From the NCBI RefSeq assembly GCF_046348265.1, contig NZ_JAXMEO010000015.1: a stretch of DNA of 64,000 nt; one strand, 5' to 3'. This document shows, one piece after another, positions 52,369 to 61,430 of this stretch. Numbering within the stretch: the stretch's first letter is position 1; each line of letters begins with the position of its first letter. The stretch is from Pelomonas sp937871895 (lineage in GTDB: Bacteria; Pseudomonadota; Gammaproteobacteria; Burkholderiales; Burkholderiaceae_C). The notes under the pieces were generated by a model. That model had not been told where the DNA came from and did not search any database. It saw nothing but the letters and a program-made list of their open reading frames with translations. The position numbers were made by a program, and so were the translations under genes.

Positions 52369-53394
52369 ATGAGCCTTTTGGAAAAGATCGGACGACGCAG
52401 TTTGGCAACCCTGGCCGGCGCTTTGGTGCTGGGCCTGAGCGGCTGTGGTGGCGGAGGAAGCTCCTCGTCAGGGGCCGCAGCAGCGCCGAGTGGCTTTGAG
52501 TTCGCGCCCGCAACGCAGGCTCAGATTGCCGCCGTGGCGCAGTCGATCAACGCGCGGGACCGGTCTGCGCGCAATGTCTCCGTGGTGCATGAAGACACCT
52601 CCGACGGCCTCCACACGCTACGAATCGTTCGGCACACGGTGAACGGCGTGGATCACTACGGTGCGATCACGGTGCCGACGGTGCGTGTCGGCGCCAAGTT
52701 CCCGGTGCTGGTGGAGCTGGACGGCTGGCCAGACGACACCCCACCGCTTGACGTCGCCCAGGTACTGCGTTGGCAGCGCGGCCAGCCGCGAGACGCGATC
52801 TTCGTGATGCCGTCCTTCCGGGGGCGCGCGATTCAGTTTGCGGGGCGTACCTGGAAGTCGGGCGGCGATGTCTGCGACGCCTTTGACGGCGCCGCCGATG
52901 ACGCCATGGCCTTGGTCAGTGCCTTGCAAAGCATCGAGCCGCTGGCCGATACCTCGCGTCTGATGGTGCGCGGCGGCAGCCGCGGGGGCGGCGTGGCCTT
53001 GCTGCTGGGCCAACGCGACCCGCGCGTTCGGGTGGTGCAAGCGGAAGCGGCGCCGGTGGACTTCTACCGCGCCGACGCCGCCGCCGCCTACGGCGACACC
53101 TACAAGTGCCAGTTCTTCAATGGCAAGACGGCCGAGCAATCGCGCCAGGCCATGATCGCGGCCTCAGCCTTGCACTTCCCGATGTTGCCGAGCGTGAGCA
53201 AGGTGTATCTGGAGCACGGCAGCGCCGACCCGATCGTGCCGGTGCTCAACGCCACCGAGATGAACAAGCGGCTGGTGGCTGACGGAGCGAATGTGGAGCT
53301 GACCATCTACAACGGCGCGGGGCATTCCCTGGGGTTTACTCCCGATTTCCTCGCCCGGCGTGATGCCAATTTCTACGCGTTCATCAAGCCCTGA
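52369..53394 (+). CDS. Lipoprotein alpha/beta hydrolase
   Basis: 341 residues from the ATG at 52369. Signal sequence ends in lipobox L-S-G-C (Cys near 25), followed by a Gly/Ser linker. The hydrolase fold resembles prolyl oligopeptidase/dienelactone hydrolase-type enzymes: nucleophile G-G-S-R-G-G, Asp segment H-G-S-A-D-P-I-V-P and His segment G-A-G-H-S-L-G-F. It should sit on the envelope and cleave ester or peptide bonds; substrate unknown. Longer frames upstream overlap the GIY-YIG-like gene antisense. Confidence 0.82.
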   Translation: MSLLEKIGRRSLATLAGALVLGLSGCGGGGSSSSGAAAAPSGFEFAPATQAQIAAVAQSINARDRSARNVSVVHEDTSDGLHTLRIVRHTVNGVDHYGAITVPTVRVGAKFPVLVELDGWPDDTPPLDVAQVLRWQRGQPRDAIFVMPSFRGRAIQFAGRTWKSGGDVCDAFDGAADDAMALVSALQSIEPLADTSRLMVRGGSRGGGVALLLGQRDPRVRVVQAEAAPVDFYRADAAAAYGDTYKCQFFNGKTAEQSRQAMIAASALHFPMLPSVSKVYLEHGSADPIVPVLNATEMNKRLVADGANVELTIYNGAGHSLGFTPDFLARRDANFYAFIKP

Positions 53395-53471
53395 CGACGT
53401 TCTGTCGCATCGGCTGCGACATCACAGCCGGCGCGCGCTGCAATCACGCCATCCCTTCGAGGAGGTGTGAC

Positions 53472-53663
53472 GTGGTCGGATTTCTGCTGTGGTGCGTGCT
53501 CTTCGTGCTGTGCTGGCCGCTGGCCTTGCTGGCACTGGTGCTCTATCCGGTGGTGTGGCTGCTGTTGCTGCCCTTCCGGCTGCTCGGGATCACCGTCACG
53601 GCGGTGTTTGCCTTGTTGGCGGCACTGGTGCTGCTGCCGGCCCGGGTGTTGCGCGGCCGCTAA
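53472..53663 (+). CDS. Small hydrophobic membrane protein
   Basis: 63 residues with a GTG start at 53472 and an ideal AGGAGG site six bases before it. Nearly the whole chain is hydrophobic with two transmembrane segments (about 3-25 and 35-57), ending in a basic tail L-R-G-R. No family recognised. Its stop overlaps the stop of the convergent Nudix gene by three bases. Confidence 0.65.
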   Translation: MVGFLLWCVLFVLCWPLALLALVLYPVVWLLLLPFRLLGITVTAVFALLAALVLLPARVLRGR

Positions 53664-54214
53664 GCGATATCCGCCGCGTAGAGGCTCATCGGCCGGCCTG
53701 CGCGGTAGTCCTCGAAGAAGCGCTCCACCGTGACCCGCGAGGTGCGGAAGGCGATCTCGTCCCAGGGCACTTCGTGCTCGGCAAAGAGCCGCGCTTCGAG
53801 TGATTCGGGGCCGGGGTTGAACACGGGAGAGAGCAGCCGCGCCCGGTAGAAGAAGTGCACCTGGCCCACCTTGACCACATTGAGCAGGGTGTAGAGCGGG
53901 CCCAGCTCGATCTGCGCGCCGGCTTCCTCATCGGTCTCGCGGGCGGCACCGGCGGCGGTGGTCTCCCCCAGCTCCAGGAAGCCGCCCGGCAGGGTCCAGA
54001 GGCCATGGCGCGGCTCGATGGCGCGCTTGCACAGCAGCACCTGCGGGCCAGCGGGCGTGTCCCACACGGGCAGGGTGCCCACCACGCACAGCGGGTTCTG
54101 GTAGTGGATGGCGCCACAGGCCGGGCAGCAGGCGCGCTCGCGGCCGTCGCCCTCGGGCGTCCGGTAGTCCACCGCCGTGCCGCAGGCGGGGCAGTGCTTG
54201 TGGCGGATCAACAT
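53660..54214 (-). CDS. Zinc-ribbon Nudix hydrolase
   Basis: 184 residues from the ATG at 54214. An N-terminal zinc ribbon (H-C-P-A-C-G and C-C-P-A-C-G) leads to a Nudix box spanning about residues 86-108: G-G-F-L-E-L-G-E, then R-E-T-D-E-E-A-G, fully matching the consensus. NudC-like and YjaD-like enzymes with this layout hydrolyse NAD(H) or capped RNA, but many are of unknown substrate. It is divergent from maiA with 31 bases between. Confidence 0.87.
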   Translation of the reverse strand: MLIRHKHCPACGTAVDYRTPEGDGRERACCPACGAIHYQNPLCVVGTLPVWDTPAGPQVLLCKRAIEPRHGLWTLPGGFLELGETTAAGAARETDEEAGAQIELGPLYTLLNVVKVGQVHFFYRARLLSPVFNPGPESLEARLFAEHEVPWDEIAFRTSRVTVERFFEDYRAGRPMSLYAADIA

Positions 54215-54245
54215 GCGGCCAGTGTAGGAGGCCAGAATCGGGGCC

Positions 54246-54884
54246 ATGCAGTTGCACAACTTCTTCCGATCCTCGGCTTCGTACCGGGTGCGCATTGCGC
54301 TGGCCCTCAAGGGCCTGAGCTATGACTACGTGCCCGTGCACCTGGGCCGCAATGAGCACTTTGCCGAGCCCTTTGCCAGCGATGCCAACTCGCGCCTGGT
54401 GCCGGCCCTGAAGCTGGACGATGGCCGCTGGCTGACGCAGTCGATGGCGATCATCGAGTACCTCGACGAAACTCACCCCGAGCCGCCTTTGCTGCCGCGC
54501 GACCCCTTCGCACGGGCCCAGGTGCGCGCGCTGGCGCAGGACATCGCCTGCGAGATCCACCCGCTCAACAACCTGCGCGTGCTGCGCTATCTGGTGAACG
54601 ACCTCAAGCTGAGCGAGGACGACAAGACGCGCTGGTACCGCCATTGGGTCGAGACCGGCCTGGCCACCGTGGAGCGGCGGCTGGCACAAACGGCGGGCCG
54701 CTTCTGCTGGGGCGACGAGCCCAGCCTGGCCGACTGCCTGCTGGTGCCGCAGATCTTCAACGCCCGGCGCTTTGACGCCCAGCTGGACCATGTGCCGCGG
54801 GTGATGCTGGTGTTCGAGGCCTGCATGCGGCTCGACGCCTTTGCCAAGACCCAGCCAAGCCACTGCCCCGATGCTGAAGGCTGA
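54246..54884 (+). CDS. maiA: Maleylacetoacetate isomerase (zeta-class glutathione transferase)
   Basis: 212 residues. The zeta-class glutathione motif S-S-A-S-Y-R-V-R-I-A-L (usually SSCSxRVRIAL, here Ala for Cys) is near residues 9-19, and Q-S-M-A-I-I-E-Y-L precedes the helical domain. It isomerises maleylacetoacetate to fumarylacetoacetate in tyrosine or aromatic acid breakdown. No fumarylacetoacetase or homogentisate gene is adjacent. Its 3' end overlaps pgeF by 14 bases. Confidence 0.88.
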   Translation: MQLHNFFRSSASYRVRIALALKGLSYDYVPVHLGRNEHFAEPFASDANSRLVPALKLDDGRWLTQSMAIIEYLDETHPEPPLLPRDPFARAQVRALAQDIACEIHPLNNLRVLRYLVNDLKLSEDDKTRWYRHWVETGLATVERRLAQTAGRFCWGDEPSLADCLLVPQIFNARRFDAQLDHVPRVMLVFEACMRLDAFAKTQPSHCPDAEG

Positions 54885-55596
54885 AGACTGGCTGCGCCCC
54901 GACTGGACCAGCGTGCGCGCCTGCCAGACCGGGCTGGGCTTCAATCTCGGCTGGCGGCAAGGCGACGTGCGGGCCAACCAGGCGGCGCTGGCGGCCCACC
55001 TGGGCGCGCCGCCGGTGTTTCTGAGCCAGGTGCATGGGACCCAGGTCGTGCGGCTGCAGCCCAGCCTGCTGACCGAGCCCCGACCCGAGGCCGACGCTGC
55101 CGTCTGCACGGATCCCGGCCTGGCCGTCGCCATCCTGGTGGCCGACTGCCTGCCCGTGCTGTTCAAGGCGCCAGGCGGCGTGGCCGGTGCACATGCCGGC
55201 TGGCGCGGGCTGGCCGCCGGAGTGTTGGAAAACACGGTGCAGGCCCTGTGCGAAGCGGCGGCCTGCGAGCCGCCAGAGATCGAGGCTTGGCTGGGCGCCA
55301 GCATCGGGCCACAGGCCTTTGAGGTGGGGGCCGAGGTGGTGCAGGCCTTCGGGCGCGAAGCGGTCGCGCGAGACCAGACCGCTTTTGCCTACCAGCCCAA
55401 CGCGGCGGGTGAACCCCGTTGGCGCGCCGACCTCTACGCCTTGGCGCGCGAGCGCCTGGCCGCTGCGGGGGTGAGGGCGGTGAGCGGCGGCGGGCATTGC
55501 ACGCTCACCGAAAGCTCAAGGTTCTATTCGTTCCGCGGGGAGGCTCTGGGCCGCCCCGCTGGGCGCATGGCCGCCTGCATCCGCCTGCTCGCGTAG
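54871..55596 (+). CDS. pgeF: Purine nucleoside phosphorylase, laccase-domain (PgeF/YfiH) protein
   Basis: 241 residues from the ATG at 54871, inside the maiA end. Family motifs: L-S-Q-V-H-G-T-Q-V, A-D-C-L-P-V-L, A-H-A-G-W-R-G-L and G-G-H-C-T-L-T-E, which supply the zinc-binding His/Cys. Related proteins phosphorolyse purine nucleosides and edit peptidoglycan precursors. It continues the maiA operon; its 3' end overlaps a convergent small gene by 81 bases. Confidence 0.9.
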   Translation: MLKAEDWLRPDWTSVRACQTGLGFNLGWRQGDVRANQAALAAHLGAPPVFLSQVHGTQVVRLQPSLLTEPRPEADAAVCTDPGLAVAILVADCLPVLFKAPGGVAGAHAGWRGLAAGVLENTVQALCEAAACEPPEIEAWLGASIGPQAFEVGAEVVQAFGREAVARDQTAFAYQPNAAGEPRWRADLYALARERLAAAGVRAVSGGGHCTLTESSRFYSFRGEALGRPAGRMAACIRLLA

Positions 55597-55779
55597 CGCC
55601 CGGGCCCGCTTGCGTGCCGGCGTGGCCAGGATGTAGCCCACGATGCTGAGGGGTAGCGCCCCATAGAGCAGCAGGGTGATCAGCGCACCAAGCCAACTGC
55701 CTTGCGGGCTCACCGCCTCGGCCGCCGCCATCATCAGCACGACGTAGGCCCAGGCCAGCACGATGAGGTTCAGGAACAT
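55516..55779 (-). CDS. Small membrane protein, two transmembrane segments
   Basis: 87 residues. Two hydrophobic segments (about 2-22 and 30-50) and a basic, Ala/Arg-rich cytoplasmic tail. The opening M-F-L-N-L-I-V-L-A-W-A-Y-V-V-L-M-M looks like a family seen next to phaC in relatives, from memory only. Its last 81 bases are antisense to the end of pgeF, so the two stops overlap tail to tail. Function unknown. Confidence 0.6.
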   Translation of the reverse strand: MFLNLIVLAWAYVVLMMAAAEAVSPQGSWLGALITLLLYGALPLSIVGYILATPARKRARALREQADAGGHAPSGAAQSLPAERIEP

Positions 55780-55821
55780 GGGGGGGATTGTGCGTTCTGA
55801 TCTGACGCAAGCCTGCTGTCA

Positions 55822-55844
55822 TGCCAAGATGGCAAGCTGCTTGC
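55822..55844. promoter_or_regulatory. Interlocked inverted repeats upstream of phaC
   Basis: TGCCA-aga-TGGCA (55822-55834) overlaps GCAAG-ctg-CTTGC (55832-55844), 35 bases before the phaC start. Such a site could bind a regulator (PhaR is a natural candidate) but its sequence was not matched to a known consensus. Confidence 0.35.
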
Positions 55845-55878
55845 TAGTGCTTGGCAAGGCAAGTCGTCTAGGAGTTTC

Positions 55879-57594
55879 ATGGTCGCCCGCAAGAAGGTCA
55901 AAGCCACCCCGGCTGCTGCGTCGTCTCAGCCAGAGGGCGACGCCCTGGGTTCGATGATGCAGTCGCTGGGCCAGTCGCTCACGCATCTGCCGCAGATCTC
56001 GGCCGCGCGCCTGGCCGAGTTGCAGAGTGATTACCTGAAGCAGGCTTCGTCGCTCTGGAACGCCGCGCTCGGCAGCGGCGAGCTGCCCAAGCCGCAGGAC
56101 CGCCGCTTTGCCGCCGACGCCTGGCAAACCAGCCCGATGTCGCAATTCCTCGCGCAGCTCTACCTGCTCAACGGCCGCACGCTCAACCAGATGGCGGACG
56201 CTGTCGAGGCCGACGCCAAAACGCGTGAGCGCATCCGCTTCGCGGTGGCCCAGTTTGTGGACGCCGCCTCGCCCAGCAACTTCTTCGCGCTCAATCCCGA
56301 GGCGCTGAAGCTGGCGCTGGACAGCAGTGGCGAGACCCTGTCCAAGGGCCTTCAGAACCTGCTCGACGACGTGCGGCGCGGCCATGTCTCGCAGACGGAC
56401 GAGAGCGCCTTCGAGGTGGGCCGCAACGTGGCCACCACGGCCGGCAGCGTGGTGTTCGAGAACGCGCTCTTCCAGCTCATCGAGTACGCGCCGCTCACGC
56501 CCACCGTCCACCCGCGCCCCTTCCTGCTGGTGCCGCCCTGCATCAACAAGTACTACATCCTCGACCTCCAGCCCGAGAACTCGCTGATCCGCTATGCGGT
56601 CTCGCAAGGCCATCGGGTCTTCGTCGTCAGCTGGCGCAACCCCGACGACAGCTGCAAGGGGCTGACCTGGGACGACTACGTCGAGCACGGCGTGATCGAG
56701 GCGCTGCGCGTGGTGGGCGAGATCGGCGGGCAGTTCGGCGGTGATCGGCAGTTCAACACCCTGGGCTTTTGCGTGGGCGGCACCTTGCTGGCCACGGCGC
56801 TGGCAGTGCTGGCGGCGCGCGGGCAGCATCCGGCTGCCTCGGTCACCTTGCTGACCACGCTGATCGACTTCAGCGACAACGGCGTGCTCGACATCTTTGT
56901 CGATGAGGCTCTGGTGCGCATGCGCGAGACCACGCTCGGCCCCGAGGCGCCCGGTGGCCCGCAGCTGCTGCCGGGCCGCGAACTGGCCACGACCTTCAGC
57001 TTCCTGCGGCCGAACGACCTGGTCTGGAACTACGTGGTCGGCAACTACCTCAAGGGCGAGAAGCCGCCGGCCTTTGACCTGCTCTACTGGAACGGCGACT
57101 CCACCAACCTGCCGGGCCCGATGTATTGCTGGTACCTGAGGCACACCTACTTGCAGAACGAGCTGAAAGAGCCGGGCAAGTTGACGGTGTGCGGCGAGAA
57201 GCTGGACCTCGGCCTCATCAAGGCCCCCGTCTACATCTACGGCTCGCGCGAGGACCACATCGTGCCCTGGAAGGCCGCCTACCGATCGACACAAATCTTC
57301 AAGGGCAAGAAGCGCTTTGTGATGGGCGCCTCGGGCCACATCGCCGGGGTCATCAACCCGGCGGCCAAGAACAAGCGCAGCCACTGGATCGGCAAGTCCG
57401 CCGCGCTGCCGGCCGAGGCCGACGCCTGGCTGGCTGGTGCGGTGGAGCACCCGGGCAGTTGGTGGACCGACTGGTCCACCTGGCTCGCCAGCCACGCGGG
57501 CAAGGGGCAAGTGCCCGCGCCCAAGACGCCCGGCAACCGCAAGTACAAAGCCATCGAGCCCGCCCCTGGCCGCTACGTCAAGCAGACAGCTTGA
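55879..57594 (+). CDS. phaC: Class I polyhydroxyalkanoate synthase
   Basis: 571 residues. The lipase-like box G-F-C-V-G-G carries the catalytic Cys298, with Asp459 (G-S-R-E-D-H) and His487 (G-A-S-G-H-I-A-G). The spacing matches Cys319/Asp480/His508 of Cupriavidus PhaC1. The N-terminal 100 residues are the helical dimerisation region. It polymerises 3-hydroxybutyryl-CoA on granule surfaces. TAGGAG precedes the start. phaA follows after 38 bases and phaB further on. Confidence 0.96.
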   Translation: MVARKKVKATPAAASSQPEGDALGSMMQSLGQSLTHLPQISAARLAELQSDYLKQASSLWNAALGSGELPKPQDRRFAADAWQTSPMSQFLAQLYLLNGRTLNQMADAVEADAKTRERIRFAVAQFVDAASPSNFFALNPEALKLALDSSGETLSKGLQNLLDDVRRGHVSQTDESAFEVGRNVATTAGSVVFENALFQLIEYAPLTPTVHPRPFLLVPPCINKYYILDLQPENSLIRYAVSQGHRVFVVSWRNPDDSCKGLTWDDYVEHGVIEALRVVGEIGGQFGGDRQFNTLGFCVGGTLLATALAVLAARGQHPAASVTLLTTLIDFSDNGVLDIFVDEALVRMRETTLGPEAPGGPQLLPGRELATTFSFLRPNDLVWNYVVGNYLKGEKPPAFDLLYWNGDSTNLPGPMYCWYLRHTYLQNELKEPGKLTVCGEKLDLGLIKAPVYIYGSREDHIVPWKAAYRSTQIFKGKKRFVMGASGHIAGVINPAAKNKRSHWIGKSAALPAEADAWLAGAVEHPGSWWTDWSTWLASHAGKGQVPAPKTPGNRKYKAIEPAPGRYVKQTA

Positions 57595-57632
57595 TTCCAG
57601 ATTCCAGTCTTCAACTTCACCGGAGCTATTCC

Positions 57633-58814
57633 ATGACCCAGGACATCGTCATCGTCGCCGCTGCCCGCACCGCCATCGGCAAGTTCGGCGGCACGCTCGC
57701 CAAGACGGCCGCCCCCGAACTCGGTGCCACCGTCATCAAGGACCTGCTGCGCCGCAGCGGCCTCAGTGGCGAGCAGATCAGCGAGGTCATCCTCGGTCAG
57801 GTGCTCACCGCTGGCAGCGGCCAAAACCCGGCGCGTCAGTCGGTCATCAAGTCCGGCCTGCCGCAGGGCGTGCCGGCCATGACCATCAACAAGGTCTGCG
57901 GCTCCGGCCTCAAGGCCGTGATGCTGGCGGCTCAGTCCATCGTGGCGGGTGACAACGAGATCGTCATTGCCGGTGGCCAGGAGAGCATGAGCCTCGCCCC
58001 CCACGTGCTGCCCGGCTCGCGCGACGGCCAGCGCATGGGCGACTGGAAGCTGATCGACACCATGGTCAACGACGGCCTCTGGGACGTCTACAACCAGTAC
58101 CACATGGGCATCACCGCCGAGAACGTGGCCAAGCAGTACGGCATCACGCGCGAGCAGCAGGACGCCCTGGCCCTGGCCTCGCAGCAAAAGGCCGCTGCCG
58201 CCATCGACGCCGGCCGCTTCAAGGACGAGATCGTCCCGGTCAGCATCGCGCAGAAGAAGGGCGACCCGCTCATCTTCGACACCGACGAGTTCGTCAACCG
58301 CAAGACCAATGCCGAGGCCCTGGCCGGCCTGCGCCCCGCCTTCGACAAGGCCGGCAGCGTGACCGCCGGCAATGCCTCGGGCCTGAACGACGGTGCCGCC
58401 GCCGTGATGGTGATGAGCGCCGCCAAGGCGGCTGCCTTGGGCCTCACGCCGCTGGGCCGCATTGCCTCCTACGCCAGCAGCGGCCTCGACCCCGCCATCA
58501 TGGGCATGGGCCCCGTGCCCGCCAGCCGCAAGGCCCTGGAGCGCGCCGGCTGGAAGGCCGCTGACCTCGACCTGCTCGAAATCAACGAAGCCTTTGCCGC
58601 CCAGGCCTGCGCCGTGCACAAGGAGATGGGCTGGGACCTGAGCAAGGTCAACGTCAACGGCGGCGCCATCGCCCTCGGTCACCCCATCGGCGCCAGCGGC
58701 TGCCGCGTGCTTGTCACGCTGCTCCATGAAATGATCAAGCGCGACGCCAAGAAGGGCATCGCATCCCTGTGCATCGGCGGCGGCATGGGTGTGGCGCTCA
58801 CCGTGGAAAGGTGA
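57633..58814 (+). CDS. phaA: Acetyl-CoA acetyltransferase (beta-ketothiolase)
   Basis: 393 residues from the ATG at 57633; the long upstream frame overlaps phaC. Catalytic residues: Cys89 (N-K-V-C-G-S-G-L-K), His near 349 (A-L-G-H-P-I-G-A-S-G) and Cys near 379 (L-C-I-G-G-G-M-G). It joins two acetyl-CoA into acetoacetyl-CoA, the first step of PHB synthesis. The neighbouring PHB synthase and reductase make phaA more likely than a general degradative thiolase. Confidence 0.95.
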   Translation: MTQDIVIVAAARTAIGKFGGTLAKTAAPELGATVIKDLLRRSGLSGEQISEVILGQVLTAGSGQNPARQSVIKSGLPQGVPAMTINKVCGSGLKAVMLAAQSIVAGDNEIVIAGGQESMSLAPHVLPGSRDGQRMGDWKLIDTMVNDGLWDVYNQYHMGITAENVAKQYGITREQQDALALASQQKAAAAIDAGRFKDEIVPVSIAQKKGDPLIFDTDEFVNRKTNAEALAGLRPAFDKAGSVTAGNASGLNDGAAAVMVMSAAKAAALGLTPLGRIASYASSGLDPAIMGMGPVPASRKALERAGWKAADLDLLEINEAFAAQACAVHKEMGWDLSKVNVNGGAIALGHPIGASGCRVLVTLLHEMIKRDAKKGIASLCIGGGMGVALTVER

Positions 58815-58835
58815 GCTTGAGCCCCTCGCCCAGTC

Positions 58836-58975
58836 CCGCCGCGCTGAACGCGGGCGGGTCTGGTCGGTCCCCCGAGGGGACGAAGCTGCTGGCGGCATGG
58901 AGCCGCAAGCAGCTTCACATGGGCCGGCTTGGGGCGGCCCGGCGCTCGGCCCAAGAACCCGAATACGTCGCAGAA
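58836..58975. other. Multi-hairpin spacer between phaA and phaB
   Basis: Within the 188-base gap are at least three strong stems: CCCGCCGCG/CGCGGGCGGG near 58837-58860, GTCCCC-cga-GGGGAC (58867-58881) and a 15-base arm GAAGCTGCTGGCGGC with one mismatch to its partner (58882-58916, five-base loop). A further GGGCCG/CGGCCC pair follows. No T tract. Possible roles are partial termination or mRNA processing that sets the phaA:phaB ratio. Confidence 0.65.
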
Positions 58976-59002
58976 TCTCTTAACTAATTCCTGGAGAAGA
59001 AC

Positions 59003-59740
59003 ATGAGTCAAAAAGTTGCCTACGTCACCGGCGGCATGGGCGGCATCGGCACCGCGATCTGCCGTCGCCTGGCCAAGGAAGGCTTCAAGGTCATCGCCGG
59101 CTGTGGCCCGAGCCGTGACTTCACCAAGTGGCTCGACGAGCAGAAGGCCGAGGGCTACGAGTTCTTCGCCTCCGTCGGCAACGTCGCGGACTGGGACTCC
59201 ACCGTCGCGGCCTTTGAAAAGGCCATTGCTGAGCACGGCCCCATTGATGTGCTGGTCAACAACGCCGGCATCACCAAGGACCGCATGTTCCTGAAGATGA
59301 CGCCCGAGGACTGGAAGGCCGTCATCGACACCAACCTCAACTCCATGTTCAACGTGACCAAGCAGGTCGTGCCGGGCATGGTCGAAAAGGGCTGGGGCCG
59401 CATCATCCAGATCAGCTCGGTCAATGGCGAAAAGGGCCAGGCCGGCCAGACCAACTACTCCGCCGCCAAGGCCGGCATGCACGGTTTCACCATGGCCTTG
59501 GCGCAGGAGCTGGCGGCCAAGGGCGTGACGGTCAACACCGTCAGCCCCGGCTACATCGGCACCGACATGGTCCGCGCCATCAAGCCCGAGATCCTCGAAA
59601 AGATCGTCGCCACCATCCCGGTCAAGCGCCTCGGCACGCCCGAAGAAATCGGCTCCGTCGTGGCCTGGCTGGCCGGCCCGGACAGCGGCTTCACCACCGG
59701 TGCCGACTTCTCGTGCAACGGCGGGCTTCACATGGGGTGA
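59003..59740 (+). CDS. phaB: Acetoacetyl-CoA reductase
   Basis: 245 residues, classical SDR fold. Cofactor site T-G-G-M-G-G-I-G, N-N-A-G-I-T, catalytic Ser (I-S-S-V-N) and Tyr/Lys (N-Y-S-A-A-K). The PhaB-typical V-N-G-E-K-G-Q-A-G-Q-T-N-Y segment is intact. It makes (R)-3-hydroxybutyryl-CoA with NADPH for PhaC. GGAGAAG lies upstream of the ATG. Confidence 0.95.
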   Translation: MSQKVAYVTGGMGGIGTAICRRLAKEGFKVIAGCGPSRDFTKWLDEQKAEGYEFFASVGNVADWDSTVAAFEKAIAEHGPIDVLVNNAGITKDRMFLKMTPEDWKAVIDTNLNSMFNVTKQVVPGMVEKGWGRIIQISSVNGEKGQAGQTNYSAAKAGMHGFTMALAQELAAKGVTVNTVSPGYIGTDMVRAIKPEILEKIVATIPVKRLGTPEEIGSVVAWLAGPDSGFTTGADFSCNGGLHMG

Positions 59741-59751
59741 GGCGCGACCGA

Positions 59752-59811
59752 GCTGAGTCCTGAGGACTCAGCGACGCGCGCCGAACGACCGCCGCTGTCT
59801 TGCAGCGGCGG
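59752..59811 (+). terminator. Tandem hairpins downstream of phaB
   Basis: Two perfect nine-base stems: GCTGAGTCC-tga-GGACTCAGC (59752-59772) and CCGCCGCTG-tcttg-CAGCGGCGG (59789-59811). They lie between phaB and the convergent outer-membrane gene, so they could end transcription from both sides. The T-richness after the second stem is weak, so intrinsic termination is probable rather than certain. Confidence 0.6.
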
Positions 59812-59873
59812 GCTGGGTCTTCTTGCAAGGCCCGAGCGGAGTCCCTGCGACGCCTGTCGCAGCTGGCGCCTCC

Positions 59874-61430
59874 TCAGCGCGTCGGGATGGCGAAGCGGTA
59901 GTCCAGCCCCAGCACCACGTTGTTGGCGCTGTAGCGCCCGCCGCTGGGGCTCTTGGCCTCGATGCGGCCGAGGCTCAGGCTGGTGGCCAGGCGTTCATCC
60001 ACCAGGTAGCGCAGGCCGGCGTTGAGCTTGCCGCTCTTGCCGTGCACATTGGCGCCGCCCATCAGCTGGCCAAACCACTGCAGGCGCTCGCCACGCGCCA
60101 CCAGGGTCTGCACGCCGAGCCCTGCAAAGACCTCGGCATAGCCCGGGTAGCCCAGGTAGGAGGTGTAAGCCGCCGAGGCCTGCACCGGCAGATACCAGCG
60201 CTCGCTGAGCGGCAAGTCCAGCTGCAGGCCCAGCATGTGCAGGGCCGGGTGCGCCACGTCGCGGTAGCGCAGCTGCGTGTCCGACTGGTGCAGCAGCGTG
60301 ACGCGCAGGCCTTGGTAGGTGGCTGGGGCGGGCGCGTCGTCACGGCCTTGGCCCGCGCGCAGATGCCGCGTCAGCGTGAGGCCATAGGTCGGGTTGCGTG
60401 AGCTGCCTTTGGGGGCCGTCAGATAGCCGGCGGTCACGGCCAGGCCGAGGTCCTTGGTGAGCGAATACTCGGCTAACAGCTTGGGGTAGACGAGCAAGCC
60501 CGGCCCGGTGTCGATCTGCTCTGGCGCATAGCCGCCCGAGCCCACGCCCAGCTGCGCATAGAGCCGCCAGGACGGCGCCACACGCCAGCGCCAACCGAGG
60601 CCGCCCAGCAGCTGGTTGTAAGTGGGCAGGCCGGCGTAGGCGCTGGCGAAGTTGGCAAACCAATAGAGGTCAGGCGACAGGAAGTGCGAGAACTGGAACT
60701 CACCCGTGCGCACGGTGCCTGTGTAGCTGCCCACGGCGCGGAGCTGGCGGTAGTTGTCGAGGGAGACGCTGAGCAGGGTCTCGCCCATCTCGCGCGCGGC
60801 GCGCTCGTCGTCTGGCTTGGACAGCGCCTCACCCCGCGCGGCATAGGGGCCGCTCAGGTAGCTGAAGGGGATCTCGACAAAGGCGTTGAGCTGGCTACTG
60901 TCGATCAGCGACTTGCGGAACTTGATCGTCGAGATCCCTGCGCCTATGGTCAGCCCGCCAACTTCGTAGCCGAGCCCCAACTGGCCCGCGACGAAGCTGC
61001 CGCTGCCCGACAACTTCTTGGCGTGCTCGGGGCTGCGCCCGCCGGCGCCGCCGCCAGCCTCCAGCGTGGCCAGGCCCACCAAGGGCAAGCCTAGCGGGGT
61101 GCCCAGCCGCACGCGGCCCTGCACCGCCACGCTGGCGCCCATGAAGCCACCGTACTGCCCGGAGACAAGCGGCCCCATCAGGCCGGCGCCCACGGACAGC
61201 CCTTCGGTCACCGGGGCATAGAGCTGCAGCGCAGCCAGGTCGATCGCGCGGTCACCTTCGACGCGCACGGTCTGGTAGTCCAGCATCAGGCGGGCTTCAC
61301 TGCGGCGCAGGCTTGTGTCGTCGGCCTGTACCGCAGACGCAGCCAGTAGGGGGAGCAAAAACGCGCCGGCAAGCAAAACGCACCGAGGGCGAGAGGAGGG
61401 TAGACGCGGAGGGTTCACGGCAAAAGGCAC
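59874..61430 (-). CDS. Outer-membrane beta-barrel-like protein of unknown function
   Basis: 518 residues, GTG start at 61430 (an alternative GTG four codons on is equally good). A signal peptide (L-L-A-G-A-F-L-L-P-L-L-A-A-S-A then cleavage near 36) is followed by alternating amphipathic strands and a C-terminal Y-R-F-A-I end, all typical of outer-membrane barrels. Many Gly/Tyr-rich strands such as L-Y-W-F-A-N-F and R-L-Y-A-Q-L-G-V-G-S-G-G. I recognise no named family; transport or adhesion are both open. Confidence 0.75.
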   Translation of the reverse strand: MPFAVNPPRLPSSRPRCVLLAGAFLLPLLAASAVQADDTSLRRSEARLMLDYQTVRVEGDRAIDLAALQLYAPVTEGLSVGAGLMGPLVSGQYGGFMGASVAVQGRVRLGTPLGLPLVGLATLEAGGGAGGRSPEHAKKLSGSGSFVAGQLGLGYEVGGLTIGAGISTIKFRKSLIDSSQLNAFVEIPFSYLSGPYAARGEALSKPDDERAAREMGETLLSVSLDNYRQLRAVGSYTGTVRTGEFQFSHFLSPDLYWFANFASAYAGLPTYNQLLGGLGWRWRVAPSWRLYAQLGVGSGGYAPEQIDTGPGLLVYPKLLAEYSLTKDLGLAVTAGYLTAPKGSSRNPTYGLTLTRHLRAGQGRDDAPAPATYQGLRVTLLHQSDTQLRYRDVAHPALHMLGLQLDLPLSERWYLPVQASAAYTSYLGYPGYAEVFAGLGVQTLVARGERLQWFGQLMGGANVHGKSGKLNAGLRYLVDERLATSLSLGRIEAKSPSGGRYSANNVVLGLDYRFAIPTR

